DNA of 64,000 bases from Tropicimonas sp. IMCC34043 (GCF_003390845.1 NZ_QMEK01000001.1:310001-374000); one strand, 5' to 3'; positions 18,996 through 27,964 are shown, numbered from the stretch's first letter. Notes: a model not told the origin generated them from the letters alone. Numbers and translations: made by a program.

Positions 18996-19610
18996 TCATG
19001 TGCCGGCTGCCTCGATCATGTCGAGGGCGGCGGAAAGCGGGGCAAATCCGGCCCGGTCCAGCGCCTGTGTCACCGCCTGATGGGTGATCTGCAGGTCGCG
19101 GGCGATGTCGGCGTGGCGCGGGGGGGTAAGCGGGGTCAGCATCGGGTGCAGCGCGCGGGCCTGGGCGGCGGTCCAGCCCTGGGCAATGTGATCGGCAAGC
19201 CGTACCGCCGCGCCAAGCGCGCCGCCCGCGACGTGGCAGATCTGTTCGGGTGGCTCCATCGCGTCAAGCCCGCGGCCCGAGGCGACAAAGGCAGGCCCAG
19301 TCGCGCTGTTGAGGTCGGGACCGGGACCGGCGTCGCCCTCGTCCGTGGCGATCGAGATCCGGGTTGCCAGCCCCTTGCCAAGCGCACGCACGGCCGACTG
19401 GAAAAACAGGGCCGAGCGCAGCGCCAGTTCGGGGCGGGCCAGAACCACCTGCCAGCCGTCGCCGCGTTGCCGGGTGAACAGCAGGCTGCGCCCGTGCCAG
19501 GGTTCCATCGCCTCGGCGCAGCCGGCGAGGGCGCGCACAAGGTCTTCCTGCAGCGCGTGGGGCAGGGCGGTCGAGGCGACAATATCACCGGTCAGGACGG
19601 AAACGGCCAT
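18996..19610 (-). CDS. SatD-like protein: cyclase-homology-like domain plus C-terminal HTH
   Basis: A 204-residue soluble protein. The N-terminus VSVLTGDIVAST (D9) and the later TRQRGDGWQVVL (R47, D51) resemble the two metal-binding aspartate motifs of class III nucleotide cyclases. ALRSALFFQSAVRALG and GPAFVASGRGLDAM fit the same fold. The usual transition-state asparagine is not evident, so activity is doubtful. Residues ~168-190 (ADIARDLQITHQAVTQAL) form a helix-turn-helix. GDIVAS is typical of the SatD family. The ATG at 19610 has AGGAGGGG before it. It lies upstream of DUF3307 and downstream of a palindromic operator. Confidence 0.7.
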   Translation of the reverse strand: MAVSVLTGDIVASTALPHALQEDLVRALAGCAEAMEPWHGRSLLFTRQRGDGWQVVLARPELALRSALFFQSAVRALGKGLATRISIATDEGDAGPGPDLNSATGPAFVASGRGLDAMEPPEQICHVAGGALGAAVRLADHIAQGWTAAQARALHPMLTPLTPPRHADIARDLQITHQAVTQALDRAGFAPLSAALDMIEAAGT

Positions 19611-19650
19611 GGACCCCTCCTGAGACGATCCTGACGGCCCCGGCCTCAAT

Positions 19651-19699
19651 TGCAAGCGATTTTGGTTGAGTTTCCGAAATGCAAGCGAATTAGCTTGCA
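19651..19699. promoter_or_regulatory. Palindromic operator upstream of the SatD-like gene
   Basis: TGCAAGC (19680-19686) and GCTTGCA (19693-19699) form a perfect 7-base inverted repeat with a 6-base AT-rich centre. A third copy, TGCAAGCG, lies at 19651-19658, 29 bases from the first and in the same orientation. The array occupies the 112-base gap between sufT and the SatD-like start, where the promoter should be. Binding by the HTH of the SatD-like protein itself is a reasonable guess. Confidence 0.6.
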
Positions 19700-19722
19700 A
19701 AATCTGCCCCGACAGCGGGGTG

Positions 19723-20085
19723 CTACATGAAGCCGAGTTCCAGCCGGGCCTCGTCGGACATCATGTCCATGCCCCAGGGCGGATCCCAGGCGAGCACGAC
19801 GTCGACATGCTTGATCCCCGGCACCGGTTCGATCGCATCCGCGACCCAGCCGGGCATTTCGCCCGCAACCGGGCAACCCGGAGCGGTCAGCGTCATGGTC
19901 AGCCGCACCTCCGACGCCTCGTTGATCTCGATCGCATAGACGAGGCCGAGGTCGAAGATATTGACCGGAATTTCCGGGTCAAACACGGTGCGACAGGCCT
20001 CGACGACAGCGTCGTAAAGCGGGTGGTCGGTCGATGAAGGCGGAACCAGCGGCGCGCCTTCGATTTGTGTGGTCTGGTTGGTCAT
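19723..20085 (-). CDS. sufT: SufT/MIP18-type (DUF59) iron-sulfur assembly protein
   Basis: A 120-residue protein of the DUF59/MIP18 family, which assists Fe-S protein maturation. The family core is visible: YDAVVEACRTVFDPEIPVNI, DLGLVYAIEI, LTMTLTAPGCPVAGEM and the C-terminal WDPPWGMDMMSDEARLELG. The single cysteine in TAPGCP is the conserved one. The length is typical. The rest of a suf operon is not in the window; the gene lies between the RimB-RimK fusion and the SatD-like gene. Confidence 0.92.
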   Translation of the reverse strand: MTNQTTQIEGAPLVPPSSTDHPLYDAVVEACRTVFDPEIPVNIFDLGLVYAIEINEASEVRLTMTLTAPGCPVAGEMPGWVADAIEPVPGIKHVDVVLAWDPPWGMDMMSDEARLELGFM

Positions 20086-20164
20086 CGGGTTGGACTGCCC
20101 TCGATCCTAAACTTGACGGATTATATAAGGTAGCCGGAGCGATGCGTCCACCCTTTGTGGCGTT

Positions 20165-21580
20165 TCAGCCAGCCGCGGGCATTGCCCGGGCCGCGGGCCG
20201 CGCCCGGCGACGCACCCCGGTAACCCGCACACGCTTTTCTATCTCGTCATAGACGAGGCTGGCGAGGTTCTTGCCGGTGGCCTTCTCGATCCCCTCGAGC
20301 CCCGGCGAGGAATTGACCTCGAGCACCTTGGGCCCGGTCTCGGCGCGCAACAGGTCGACGCCTGCCATGTTGAGGCCGAAGGCACGCGCGGCCTTTACCG
20401 CCGCCTCGCGTTCGGGCTTCGAGATCCGCGCCGGCTCGGCATGGCCGCCCTGATGCAGGTTCGAACGGAACTCGCCGGGCTGGGCGACCCGGCGCATCGA
20501 GGCGACGACCCGTCCGCCGACCACCAGACAGCGAATATCCTCGCCCGCTGCCTCCTTGACGAAGTTCTGAACCAGAAAGTTGGCGTTCAGCCCGCGGAAG
20601 GCCGAGATCACCGATTGCGCGGCCTTGCGGGTCTCGGCCAGCACGACGCCCTTGCCTTGAGTCGATTCGAGCAGCTTGACGATCAGCGGTGCGGTGCCGA
20701 CAAGATCGATCAGGTTGTCGGTGTCCTTGGGCGAGTTGGCAAACGCGGTCGCGGGCATCCCGATGCGGTGACGGGCAAGGATCTGGTGGGCGTGAAGCTT
20801 GTCGCGGCTTGCCGTTATGCCCTCGGATCCGTTGACGCAGTAGGTGCCGAGCGTCTCGAACTGGCGGACGAGCGCGGTGCCATAGGCGGTCACCGAGACG
20901 CCGATCCTTGGGATCACGGCATCATAGCGGGGCAGGCGCTTGCCGTCATAGTGGATTTCAGGTGCCAGAGTGTTGATCGCCATATAGCAGCGCGTGGTCT
21001 CGATCACCTCGACCACATGGCCGCGGCGCTCGCCTTCCTGCACCAGCCGGGTGGTCGAATAATTGTGCGCCTCGCGGCTGAGCACGGCAATGCGCAGCGC
21101 CCGGGCCGGAGCCACCTCGCGGATGTGCTGGGCGTGATAGGCCTCGTAACTGAGCGCGGGCTGGCAGAAGCCGTCGCTCGGGTTCACCAGAATGTCGTCG
21201 GACAGGGCCTGCCGGCCCAGCAGCATCCGATAGGCCATGCCGCCGCGGTCGGTCAGCGTCACCTCGATCGGCCAGCTGCGCGCGCCGACCCGGATCTCGG
21301 TGCCGATGACATAGCGCAGCTCGGATTCGCCGTTCGACGAGGTGACGTCGCGGCGGTCGACGATCTCGGCCGAACAGGGGATCGCCAGATCCTCCTCGCC
21401 CGGGATCGGATGGACCGAAAACCGCACCTTGGGGCTGTTGGCGGGGCCGAAGGGCTCGATGTCGAAGGCATGCAGCGCCGAGGTCCGCGCGCCGGTATCC
21501 ACCTTGGCCTTCAGGGCAGGCAGGCCGAGGTCGGGCAAAGCCACCCACTCCTCCCAGCCCAGTCTGAACAATTCGGTCAT
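20165..21580 (-). CDS. rimK: RimB-RimK fusion: retropepsin-like protease domain plus ATP-grasp glutamate ligase
   Basis: A 471-residue two-domain protein. Residues ~5-150 are the RimB/ATP-dependent zinc protease-like domain with the retropepsin motif [13 protein letters not shown] (D28). Residues ~165-455 are the RimK ATP-grasp ligase, with [39 protein letters not shown] and the metal-binding [10 protein letters not shown]. RimK adds glutamates to the C-terminus of ribosomal protein S6, and RimB trims them. Fusing both gives one polypeptide for adding and removing the tail. The ATG at 21580 has AAAGGAG upstream. The arginine-rich tail could contact RNA. Confidence 0.9.
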   Translation of the reverse strand: MTELFRLGWEEWVALPDLGLPALKAKVDTGARTSALHAFDIEPFGPANSPKVRFSVHPIPGEEDLAIPCSAEIVDRRDVTSSNGESELRYVIGTEIRVGARSWPIEVTLTDRGGMAYRMLLGRQALSDDILVNPSDGFCQPALSYEAYHAQHIREVAPARALRIAVLSREAHNYSTTRLVQEGERRGHVVEVIETTRCYMAINTLAPEIHYDGKRLPRYDAVIPRIGVSVTAYGTALVRQFETLGTYCVNGSEGITASRDKLHAHQILARHRIGMPATAFANSPKDTDNLIDLVGTAPLIVKLLESTQGKGVVLAETRKAAQSVISAFRGLNANFLVQNFVKEAAGEDIRCLVVGGRVVASMRRVAQPGEFRSNLHQGGHAEPARISKPEREAAVKAARAFGLNMAGVDLLRAETGPKVLEVNSSPGLEGIEKATGKNLASLVYDEIEKRVRVTGVRRRARPAARAMPAAG

Positions 21581-21820
21581 CGCACGCTCCTTTTCGGGGG
21601 CCTTGTCGCGGGCCCCACTTGCACATTGCCGGAACCAAGAAAAGCCCTCGCGCCGGTCATTTGGTGGCGGTCGCTGCGAATCGGATATAATGGCCAAGCC
21701 TCACCGCTGCATGACGCCGCGGCGGGAATGCCGCCGGGAGACGGGCGGGACGTGGCATGACCGGTGCGCAGATGCGGCAGGGACGCTGTGCTGCAAAGCG
21801 CGGACAGGGGGAGCGGACAG

Positions 21821-22663
21821 ATGGATGAAGCGACAGGGCAGACGCCCCTGGGGGTCGGACAACTGGTGTCAGACGTGTTCGGGATCTTCCGCGCGCGGTT
21901 TTCCGGCCTGTTCCTGTTCGGCCTGCTCTATTCGCTGTCGAGCATGCTGGTCGCGCTAATCCTGCGCGGGCCGAGGACCGTCTTTCACATCGAACAGCAG
22001 GTGGCGCGGGCCGATGGCACCGCGGTCATGTCGCAAAGCTCGGCCGCGTTCGGGATTGCCTCCGTCTCGGCCCAGGGGATCGGTGGCCTTGTCGAAGGCG
22101 CGTTGCAGATCCTGCTTTATGGCGTGCTTGTCGCCTCGGTTGCGCGGCTCGCGGTCGATTGCCTTGCCGGGCGGCGGGCCAGCACGGGCGATTACCTGCG
22201 TGCCGCGCTGCCGGTGATGGCCATGGTCGCCCTTCTGGCGTTGGTCGTTGGCATCGCGGGCTCGGTCGGCGCGGTCTTCATGATTGTCCCCGGCCTGTGG
22301 ATCCTTGCCGTGCTCTGCGTCGCCCCGACGGTGGCGGTGTTCGAGGGCGCCGGGCTGAATGCGCTGGGGCGCAGCGCGGCGCTGACCAAAGGCTATCGCT
22401 GGCCGATCGTCGGCTTCGGCATCGTGATCGCGGCGATCTTCCTTGCGATGTCGCTGGCGATGACGGTTGTGATCGGTCTGCTTGGCTGGCTGACCATCGC
22501 CAGCGACGGCGGCATCAGCGTCGTTGGCGTCGTTCTGGCGGTGGCTTTGGGCGTGCTTGTCGGTGCGCTTTATACCGGCTTCGCGGCGCTGCCGATCCCG
22601 GTGCTCTATACCCGGCTGCGCCGGATCAAGGAGGGGGTCACGCCGGCCGAGATCGGCGGCTGA
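21821..22663 (+). CDS. Polytopic membrane protein, glycerophosphodiesterase-membrane-domain-like
   Basis: A 280-residue inner-membrane protein with about six hydrophobic segments. The layout (VGQLVSDVFGIFRARFSGLF, then long membrane helices with MIVPGLWILAVLCVAPTVAV and a conserved EGAGLNALGRSAALTKG loop) resembles the membrane domain found on some glycerophosphodiester phosphodiesterases and YciC-type proteins. No catalytic domain is attached and the function is unknown. The ATG at 21821 is chosen for the GGGGAG before it. It stands just upstream of tgt on the same strand. Confidence 0.75.
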   Translation: MDEATGQTPLGVGQLVSDVFGIFRARFSGLFLFGLLYSLSSMLVALILRGPRTVFHIEQQVARADGTAVMSQSSAAFGIASVSAQGIGGLVEGALQILLYGVLVASVARLAVDCLAGRRASTGDYLRAALPVMAMVALLALVVGIAGSVGAVFMIVPGLWILAVLCVAPTVAVFEGAGLNALGRSAALTKGYRWPIVGFGIVIAAIFLAMSLAMTVVIGLLGWLTIASDGGISVVGVVLAVALGVLVGALYTGFAALPIPVLYTRLRRIKEGVTPAEIGG

Positions 22664-22745
22664 GCGAGCAAAACGTCGCGATCCGGCCTTTTCCTTGCAA
22701 GCCGATTGGCGCAGAGAGCGCCGGTCATGATGAAAGGCCCGCCCG

Positions 22746-23888
22746 ATGTCCAACAGCCAGTCCGGATTTTCCTTCTCCCTCCATGCCACCGACGGCAAGG
22801 CCCGCACCGGGGTGATCTCGACCCCGCGGGGCGAGATCCGTACGCCGGCCTTCATGCCGGTCGGCACGGCCGCGACCGTGAAGGCGATGCTGCCCGAAAG
22901 CGTGCGCGCCACGGGTGCCGACATCCTGCTTGGCAACACCTATCACCTGATGTTGCGCCCGACCGCCGAGCGGATCGACCGGCTGGGCGGGCTGCACCGG
23001 TTCATGAACTGGGACCGGCCGATCCTGACCGACTCGGGCGGGTTTCAGGTGATGAGCCTTTCCGATCTGCGCAAGCTGACCGAGGACGGCGTGACCTTTC
23101 GCAGCCACATCGACGGCTCGAAGCATTTCCTCAGCCCCGAACGCTCGATGGAGATCCAGCGCCTGCTCGGCTCCGACATCGTGATGTGTTTCGACGAATG
23201 CCCGGCGTTGCCCGCAGACGAGGCGCGGGTTGCCGAAAGCATGCGGCTGTCGATGCGTTGGGCGGCACGCTCGCGCGAGGCCTTCGGCGACCGGCCCGGA
23301 CATGCGCTGTTCGGGATCCAGCAAGGCGGGGTGACGCAAGATCTGCGCGCCGAAAGTGCCGAGAAGCTGACCGAGATCGGGTTCGAAGGCTATGCCATCG
23401 GCGGGCTTGCCGTGGGCGAGGGGCAGGAAGCGATGTTCGGCGTTCTCGACTATGCCCCCGACATGCTGCCCCGCGACCGGCCGCGATACCTGATGGGGGT
23501 CGGCAAGCCCGACGACATCGTTGGCGCCGTGAAGCGCGGCATCGACATGATGGATTGCGTGCTGCCCTCGCGCTCGGGGCGGACCGGGCAGGCGTTTACC
23601 CGCCGCGGCGTGGTGAACATCAAGAACGCGCGGCATCAGGACGATCCGCGGCCCCTGGACGAGGCCTGCACCTGCCCGGCCTGCCGCAACTATTCCCGCG
23701 CCTATCTGCACCATGTGTTCCGCGCGCAGGAAATCATCAGCTCGATGCTGCTGACCTGGCACAACCTGCATTATTTCCAGGAAATCATGGAAGGGATGCG
23801 GGGGGCCATCGCGGCGGGGCGGTTCGACGCCTGGGAGGCCGAGTTCCACGCCAACCGTGCCCTGGGCGATATCGCGCCGCTCGGCTGA
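22746..23888 (+). CDS. tgt: Queuine tRNA-ribosyltransferase
   Basis: Tgt swaps the wobble guanine of GUN-anticodon tRNAs for a queuosine precursor. The 380-residue TIM-barrel protein has [15 protein letters not shown], the active-site [11 protein letters not shown], the substrate loop [14 protein letters not shown], the nucleophile region [20 protein letters not shown], and the zinc site [16 protein letters not shown]. All are intact. The queA partner often adjacent to tgt is not here; a membrane protein lies upstream instead. The start is the ATG giving [10 protein letters not shown]. Confidence 0.97.
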   Translation: MSNSQSGFSFSLHATDGKARTGVISTPRGEIRTPAFMPVGTAATVKAMLPESVRATGADILLGNTYHLMLRPTAERIDRLGGLHRFMNWDRPILTDSGGFQVMSLSDLRKLTEDGVTFRSHIDGSKHFLSPERSMEIQRLLGSDIVMCFDECPALPADEARVAESMRLSMRWAARSREAFGDRPGHALFGIQQGGVTQDLRAESAEKLTEIGFEGYAIGGLAVGEGQEAMFGVLDYAPDMLPRDRPRYLMGVGKPDDIVGAVKRGIDMMDCVLPSRSGRTGQAFTRRGVVNIKNARHQDDPRPLDEACTCPACRNYSRAYLHHVFRAQEIISSMLLTWHNLHYFQEIMEGMRGAIAAGRFDAWEAEFHANRALGDIAPLG

Positions 23889-23982
23889 GGCCGCATCGCG
23901 GCTTCACATCTGTGTCAGGTCTGCGTCCACTTTCATGCCGGACGCGTATATTCTTCTGCATGCAACAGGAGAGGACAGGAAC

Positions 23983-24873
23983 ATGGAACGCATGAAGGCG
24001 AGCGACTTCGACCCGAGGATCCTCGAGATATTCGATGGCTATGTGCATGGCCGGTTCAGCAAGCGCGAGTTCCTGAAACAGGCCGCGCAATATACCGCCG
24101 CGGGCGTCAGTGCCGCGGTGCTGCTCGAACAGTTGCGCCCGAATTATGCGCTGGCCCAGCAGGTGCCCGAGGACGATCCGTCGATCGAGACCGAATGGGT
24201 CACCTATGAGAGTCCCGAAGGCAACGGCACGATCCGGGCGCTGATGGCACGGCCCGCCGGGACCGAGGGGCCGTTGCCGGCGGTTCTGGTGATCCACGAG
24301 AACCGCGGGCTCAACCCCTATATCGAGGACGTGGCGCGTCGCCTTGCCAAGGCCGGCTATCTGGCGATGGCGCCCGACGGTCTGACGCCGCTCGGCGGCT
24401 ATCCCGGCACCGACGAGGAGGGGCGCGAGATGCAGAGCCAGCTCGACCCGGCCAAGCTGATGCAGGATTTCTTTGCCGCCTTCGAGTATCTGCAGGCGCA
24501 CGAGGGCACGACCGGCAGGATCGGCGCTGTTGGCTTCTGCTATGGCGGCGGTGTGGTGAACGCGCTTGCGGTGGCCTATCCCGAACTGGCTGCGGGCGTG
24601 CCTTTTTATGGCCGCCAGCCCGACGCGGCAGACGTGCCGAAGATCGAGGCGCCCCTGATGCTGCACTATGCCGGGCTAGACGAGCGGATCAACGCGGGCT
24701 GGCCTGCCTATGAGGCGGCGCTCGATGAGAACGGCAAGACCTATGAGGCGTTCATCTACGAGGGCGTCAACCACGGGTTTCACAACGACACCACGCCTCG
24801 CTATGACGCGGCGGCGGCCGAACTGGCCTGGCAGCGGACACTGGAACATTTCGACCGGTATCTGAACGGATAA
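23983..24873 (+). CDS. Dienelactone hydrolase family protein with Tat-like leader
   Basis: A 296-residue alpha/beta hydrolase. The triad is C186 (GFCYGGG), D233 (GLDERI) and H264 (NHGFHND), as in carboxymethylenebutenolidase-type enzymes. The N-terminus carries SKREFLKQAA followed by a hydrophobic stretch ending YALAQQ. This looks like a Tat signal in which the first arginine is lysine, so export to the periplasm is likely but not certain. The ATG at 23983 follows GAGGACAGGA. The substrate is unknown. It is a single gene ending at a strong hairpin. Confidence 0.88.
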   Translation: MERMKASDFDPRILEIFDGYVHGRFSKREFLKQAAQYTAAGVSAAVLLEQLRPNYALAQQVPEDDPSIETEWVTYESPEGNGTIRALMARPAGTEGPLPAVLVIHENRGLNPYIEDVARRLAKAGYLAMAPDGLTPLGGYPGTDEEGREMQSQLDPAKLMQDFFAAFEYLQAHEGTTGRIGAVGFCYGGGVVNALAVAYPELAAGVPFYGRQPDAADVPKIEAPLMLHYAGLDERINAGWPAYEAALDENGKTYEAFIYEGVNHGFHNDTTPRYDAAAAELAWQRTLEHFDRYLNG

Positions 24874-24906
24874 CCGTCGACAGGTGGCACCATGCAAAAC
24901 GAACAA

Positions 24907-24926
24907 GGGGGGCCTTGTGGCCCCCC
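24907..24926. terminator. Hairpin between convergent hydrolase and phospholipase-like genes
   Basis: GGGGGGCC pairs with GGCCCCCC around a TTGT loop in the 80-base gap between two convergent genes. The stem is very strong and there is no T-run on either side. Bidirectional termination is probable. Confidence 0.6.
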
Positions 24927-24953
24927 TCGGCATCACGGTCGGGATGGTGGCGC

Positions 24954-25874
24954 TCAAGCGGCACGACGACGACGGCGCGTGCCCACAAAAGCCAGCGCAC
25001 CGCCCAGCAGCCAGACGCCGCCCGGCAGCGGGACGGCGGCCATTTCGTTCGGATCGTTGGCCAGCAGGAAGGCTTGCAGCCCCGACAGATCGTCGGTGTT
25101 GATCAGATCGACGTCGTGTTCGATCAGCTTTGCCCACAGCGCATCGCGCGCCGCGCCGGCGGCGTCGGGCGTGTTCCAGAACCGGACGATCTGGCCGTTC
25201 GCATGGGCCTTGGCGACATAGTCGGCCAGGAACTGTTCTTCGGTGGCCGACATCTCGCCGACGCCGCGCCAGCTGAACAGCTTTGTCCAGTTCTGGCTGA
25301 CCATGGTGACAAGGTCGCCATCGAGCATGTCGCTGAACAGCAGATCGTTCGAGCGTCCGTCATAGCCGGCATAACGCAGATCGGAGTCAGCCATGGCGTC
25401 ATAGTCGCGGTTGCCCGAGATATGCGCGGTGACGGCACCGTCGGTCCGGCCATCGCTGGTGCTGAAGGCGGTGAAGATGTCGGAATAGCTGGCAAGCACG
25501 CTGTCGAGCAGTTCCCAGGTGGCGGACGCACTCGACTTTACGTCAATCAGCAGGTTCATCTTGGTGCCGTCGCCATAGACCGACCCCTCGTTGGCTTCGA
25601 TCATCTCGCGCAGCGGGTCGAGATAGAGCGATTGCAGAGTCTTCGAGGTGTCGATCTCGTCATAGTCGTGGGCGACATAAAGCTGACCGTCGACCAGCCA
25701 GACGTCGGCTTCGACCGAAGTGAAGCCGTTGTCGAGCGCGTCGAAAAGCGGGCGAGTGTGTTCGTAGTCGTTGTGTGCATGGGCCCGTTCGAGCGGTTGG
25801 ACCGAGGTGGCGCAGGCAATGCCAGCCAGCGCCGGCGTCAGGGCGACGGCGGCTGCGAAAGGAAGAATCTTCAT
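24954..25874 (-). CDS. Secreted phosphatidylinositol-phospholipase C/GDPD-like protein with VPLPA-CTERM-type tail
   Basis: A 306-residue exported protein. It begins with a signal peptide (MKILPFAAAVALTPALAG). The body starts RAHAHNDYEHTRPLFDALDN and continues SVEADVWLVDGQLYVAHD, the pattern of TIM-barrel phosphodiesterases: the His and Glu-x-Asp metal/active-site residues are in place. The last 26 residues are VPLPGG, a hydrophobic stretch and RRRRR, the layout of VPLPA-CTERM sorting signals cleaved by exosortases. The ATG at 25874 has CCGGAG upstream. The surface or extracellular location is inferred from the tail; the lipid substrate is not determined. Confidence 0.85.
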   Translation of the reverse strand: MKILPFAAAVALTPALAGIACATSVQPLERAHAHNDYEHTRPLFDALDNGFTSVEADVWLVDGQLYVAHDYDEIDTSKTLQSLYLDPLREMIEANEGSVYGDGTKMNLLIDVKSSASATWELLDSVLASYSDIFTAFSTSDGRTDGAVTAHISGNRDYDAMADSDLRYAGYDGRSNDLLFSDMLDGDLVTMVSQNWTKLFSWRGVGEMSATEEQFLADYVAKAHANGQIVRFWNTPDAAGAARDALWAKLIEHDVDLINTDDLSGLQAFLLANDPNEMAAVPLPGGVWLLGGALAFVGTRRRRRAA

Positions 25875-26288
25875 CGGAAACTCCGGATAAAGTGAAGCGT
25901 TGTGGCGTACCGCATATTGTTCCGTCTCCGGTAACGTGGCTGTGTAGTCTTCTTGAAGAATATTTGACTGCATTGATTCCATGCATTTTATCCGGCTTGC
26001 GCCGAACCCGGCGAAGGGCCTGGCTTCGTCGTTCCCTCAATGGGCGGACGAATTCCCGGTGCGGCGCCGGGATCGGGTGGCACCCGCTATCGCGTCTTCG
26101 AGATACCCCATCTGCACAGGATCATGGCGCAACGGGGCAAAAGACGTCTCGATTTTGACGCTTTGCGGGTTTTCCGGTGCGCGCCTGGCAGTGGGGGACC
26201 TGCGCCGTTCCGGCAGGGCGCTGTTCGGCCTAGACTCTCGGGAACGGCAGGGCATCCGCCCCAAGGCATCCCGAAACAGGAGGCGCGC
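25875..26288. other. Intergenic region between phospholipase-like gene and NCS1 permease
   Basis: These 414 bases separate two divergent genes and must hold both promoters. The stretch 25900-25980 is noticeably AT-richer than its surroundings and is the likeliest promoter area for the phospholipase-like gene. The longer frames crossing the region do not look like protein. I see no clear operator, hairpin or RNA. The AGGAGG at 26278-26283 belongs to the permease. Confidence 0.5.
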
Positions 26289-27761
26289 GTGGAACATACT
26301 CACTACACAATCGTCGACGGCCATCCGTCGCTTTTCAACGACGACCTTGCACCGCTGGCACCGGCCGACCGGAAATGGGGCTGGTTCGAGATCTTCAATG
26401 TCTGGTCGAACGACATCCAGTCGCTGTTCGGATATACCCTCGCCGCGACGCTGTTCGTGTCCTCGGGGCTGAACGGCTGGTGGGTCTTTGCCGGGATCAT
26501 CCTGGCCGGCGCCATCGTGATGGGGCTGGTGAACCTGACCGGCAAGCCGAGCGTGATGTACGGCATTCCCTATCCGGTGATGGCACGCGCGGCGATGGGG
26601 ATCCGCGGGGCGAATTTTCCGGCCCTGATCCGCGGCACAGTCGCGATCTTCTGGTACGGGGTGCAGACCTATTTCGCCTCGACCGCGGTTGCCATGCTGC
26701 TGTACGCGCTGTTCGGCGGCGAGGGTGGCGCGACCTTCCTCGGGCTGACGGCGATGGACTGGATCGCCTATGTCTTTGTCTCGGTCTTCCAGGTGGCGCT
26801 GTTCATGCGCGGGATCGACTGGATCACCAAGTTCCTTAACTGGGCCGGGCCGCTCGTTTATGCGGTGATGATCGCGCTGGCGCTCTATATCTGGTTTGCG
26901 GCCGGCAATCAGATCTTCGGTGCGCTCGGCTCGATCTTTTCGCCGACCGAGGGCGAACGCGGCGGCATTGGCGCCTTCCTCGGCGTCGTCGGCACGATGA
27001 TCGCCTATTTCGCCGCCGTCATCATCAACTACGGCGACTTCTCGCGTTTCGTGAAGACCGAGGGCGCGATGAAGTTCGGCAACTTCATGGGTCTGCCGGT
27101 CAGCCTGGCCGTATTCTCGTTTCTGGCGATGTTCATCACCGCCGGAACCGTCGTGATCTTTGGCGAGACGCTGACCAACCCGGCCGAGATCGTCGCCAAG
27201 GTCGATCACATCCTGTTGACCCTGATCGCGGCCGTGACCTTCTTTGCGGCGACCGTTGGGATCAACCTTGTCGCCAACTTTATCCCGCCGGCCTATGATC
27301 TGGCGAACCTTTCGCCGTCGCGGATCAGCGCCCGCACGGGCGGATTCATCACCGCCGGCATCGCGTTTTTCATCGGCGCGTTCTGGGTTTCGGTGATCTC
27401 GGCCATTGGCATCGCGGGGTTCGTCGACACGTTGGGCGCTGTGCTGGCGCCGCTCTATGGCATTCTCGTCGCCGACTACTATCTCGTGCACAAATCGCGG
27501 CTGAACCTGCAGGATCTGTTCGCAACCCCGCCATCGGGCGAATATTTCTATGACAATGGCTGGAACCGGCGCGCCATGATCGCCTTCGGCATCGCCGCCG
27601 TGTTCTCGGTCGCGACCGTGTGGGTCCCGGGGCTCGGGTTCCTTTCGGGCTTTGCCTGGATCATCGGGGCGATCGTCGGCGGCGCGCTGCATGTCTGGCT
27701 GATGCGCGACCGGATGCAGATGATCGCGCAGCGACTTGCCGGTGCATCCGTCGCGGAATAG
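26289..27761 (+). CDS. NCS1-family nucleobase/cytosine/allantoin-type permease
   Basis: A 490-residue, roughly twelve-helix inner-membrane transporter of the NCS1 family, which imports purines, pyrimidines, hydantoins, allantoin or thiamine with a cation. Typical segments are WFEIFNVWSNDIQSLFGYTL near the start, GIPYPVMARAAMGIRGANFP, and NYGDFSRFVK in the sixth to seventh helix region. The GTG start at 26289 is fixed by an AGGAGG five bases upstream; the frame is open further up without sense. No catabolic gene adjoins, so the substrate cannot be assigned. Confidence 0.9.
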   Translation: MEHTHYTIVDGHPSLFNDDLAPLAPADRKWGWFEIFNVWSNDIQSLFGYTLAATLFVSSGLNGWWVFAGIILAGAIVMGLVNLTGKPSVMYGIPYPVMARAAMGIRGANFPALIRGTVAIFWYGVQTYFASTAVAMLLYALFGGEGGATFLGLTAMDWIAYVFVSVFQVALFMRGIDWITKFLNWAGPLVYAVMIALALYIWFAAGNQIFGALGSIFSPTEGERGGIGAFLGVVGTMIAYFAAVIINYGDFSRFVKTEGAMKFGNFMGLPVSLAVFSFLAMFITAGTVVIFGETLTNPAEIVAKVDHILLTLIAAVTFFAATVGINLVANFIPPAYDLANLSPSRISARTGGFITAGIAFFIGAFWVSVISAIGIAGFVDTLGAVLAPLYGILVADYYLVHKSRLNLQDLFATPPSGEYFYDNGWNRRAMIAFGIAAVFSVATVWVPGLGFLSGFAWIIGAIVGGALHVWLMRDRMQMIAQRLAGASVAE

Positions 27762-27855
27762 CTTGAGGCATTCGCACCTGCGCCGGGCCTTCGACCCGAT
27801 TGTGCGCTTGCCCTTGGTCGTTGGGCAGGTACACTCGGTCAGCCGAGTTGGCATG

Positions 27856-27943
27856 GTTGATTCAGGTGACTTTCGCCCCCACCTTATGTGACCATGACCG
27901 GAAAAGGCCGAGTGTCGCCGTCTGACGGGGCCGGGGCCTTTTT
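27856..27943 (+). promoter_or_regulatory. lon promoter region and leader hairpin
   Basis: GTTGATT (27856-27862) and CCTTATGT (27882-27889) resemble the boxes used by alphaproteobacterial RpoH heat-shock sigma factors, with a somewhat long spacing. Immediately downstream, AAAAGGCC (27902-27909) pairs with GGCCTTTT (27935-27942) around an inner CCGT-CTG-ACGG helix. The 3' arm runs into Ts, like a terminator, yet it lies in the expected lon leader 22 bases before the ATG. Either it ends upstream transcripts or it attenuates lon. Confidence 0.35.
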
Positions 27944-27964
27944 GCCAAGAACAGGAAAACGACC

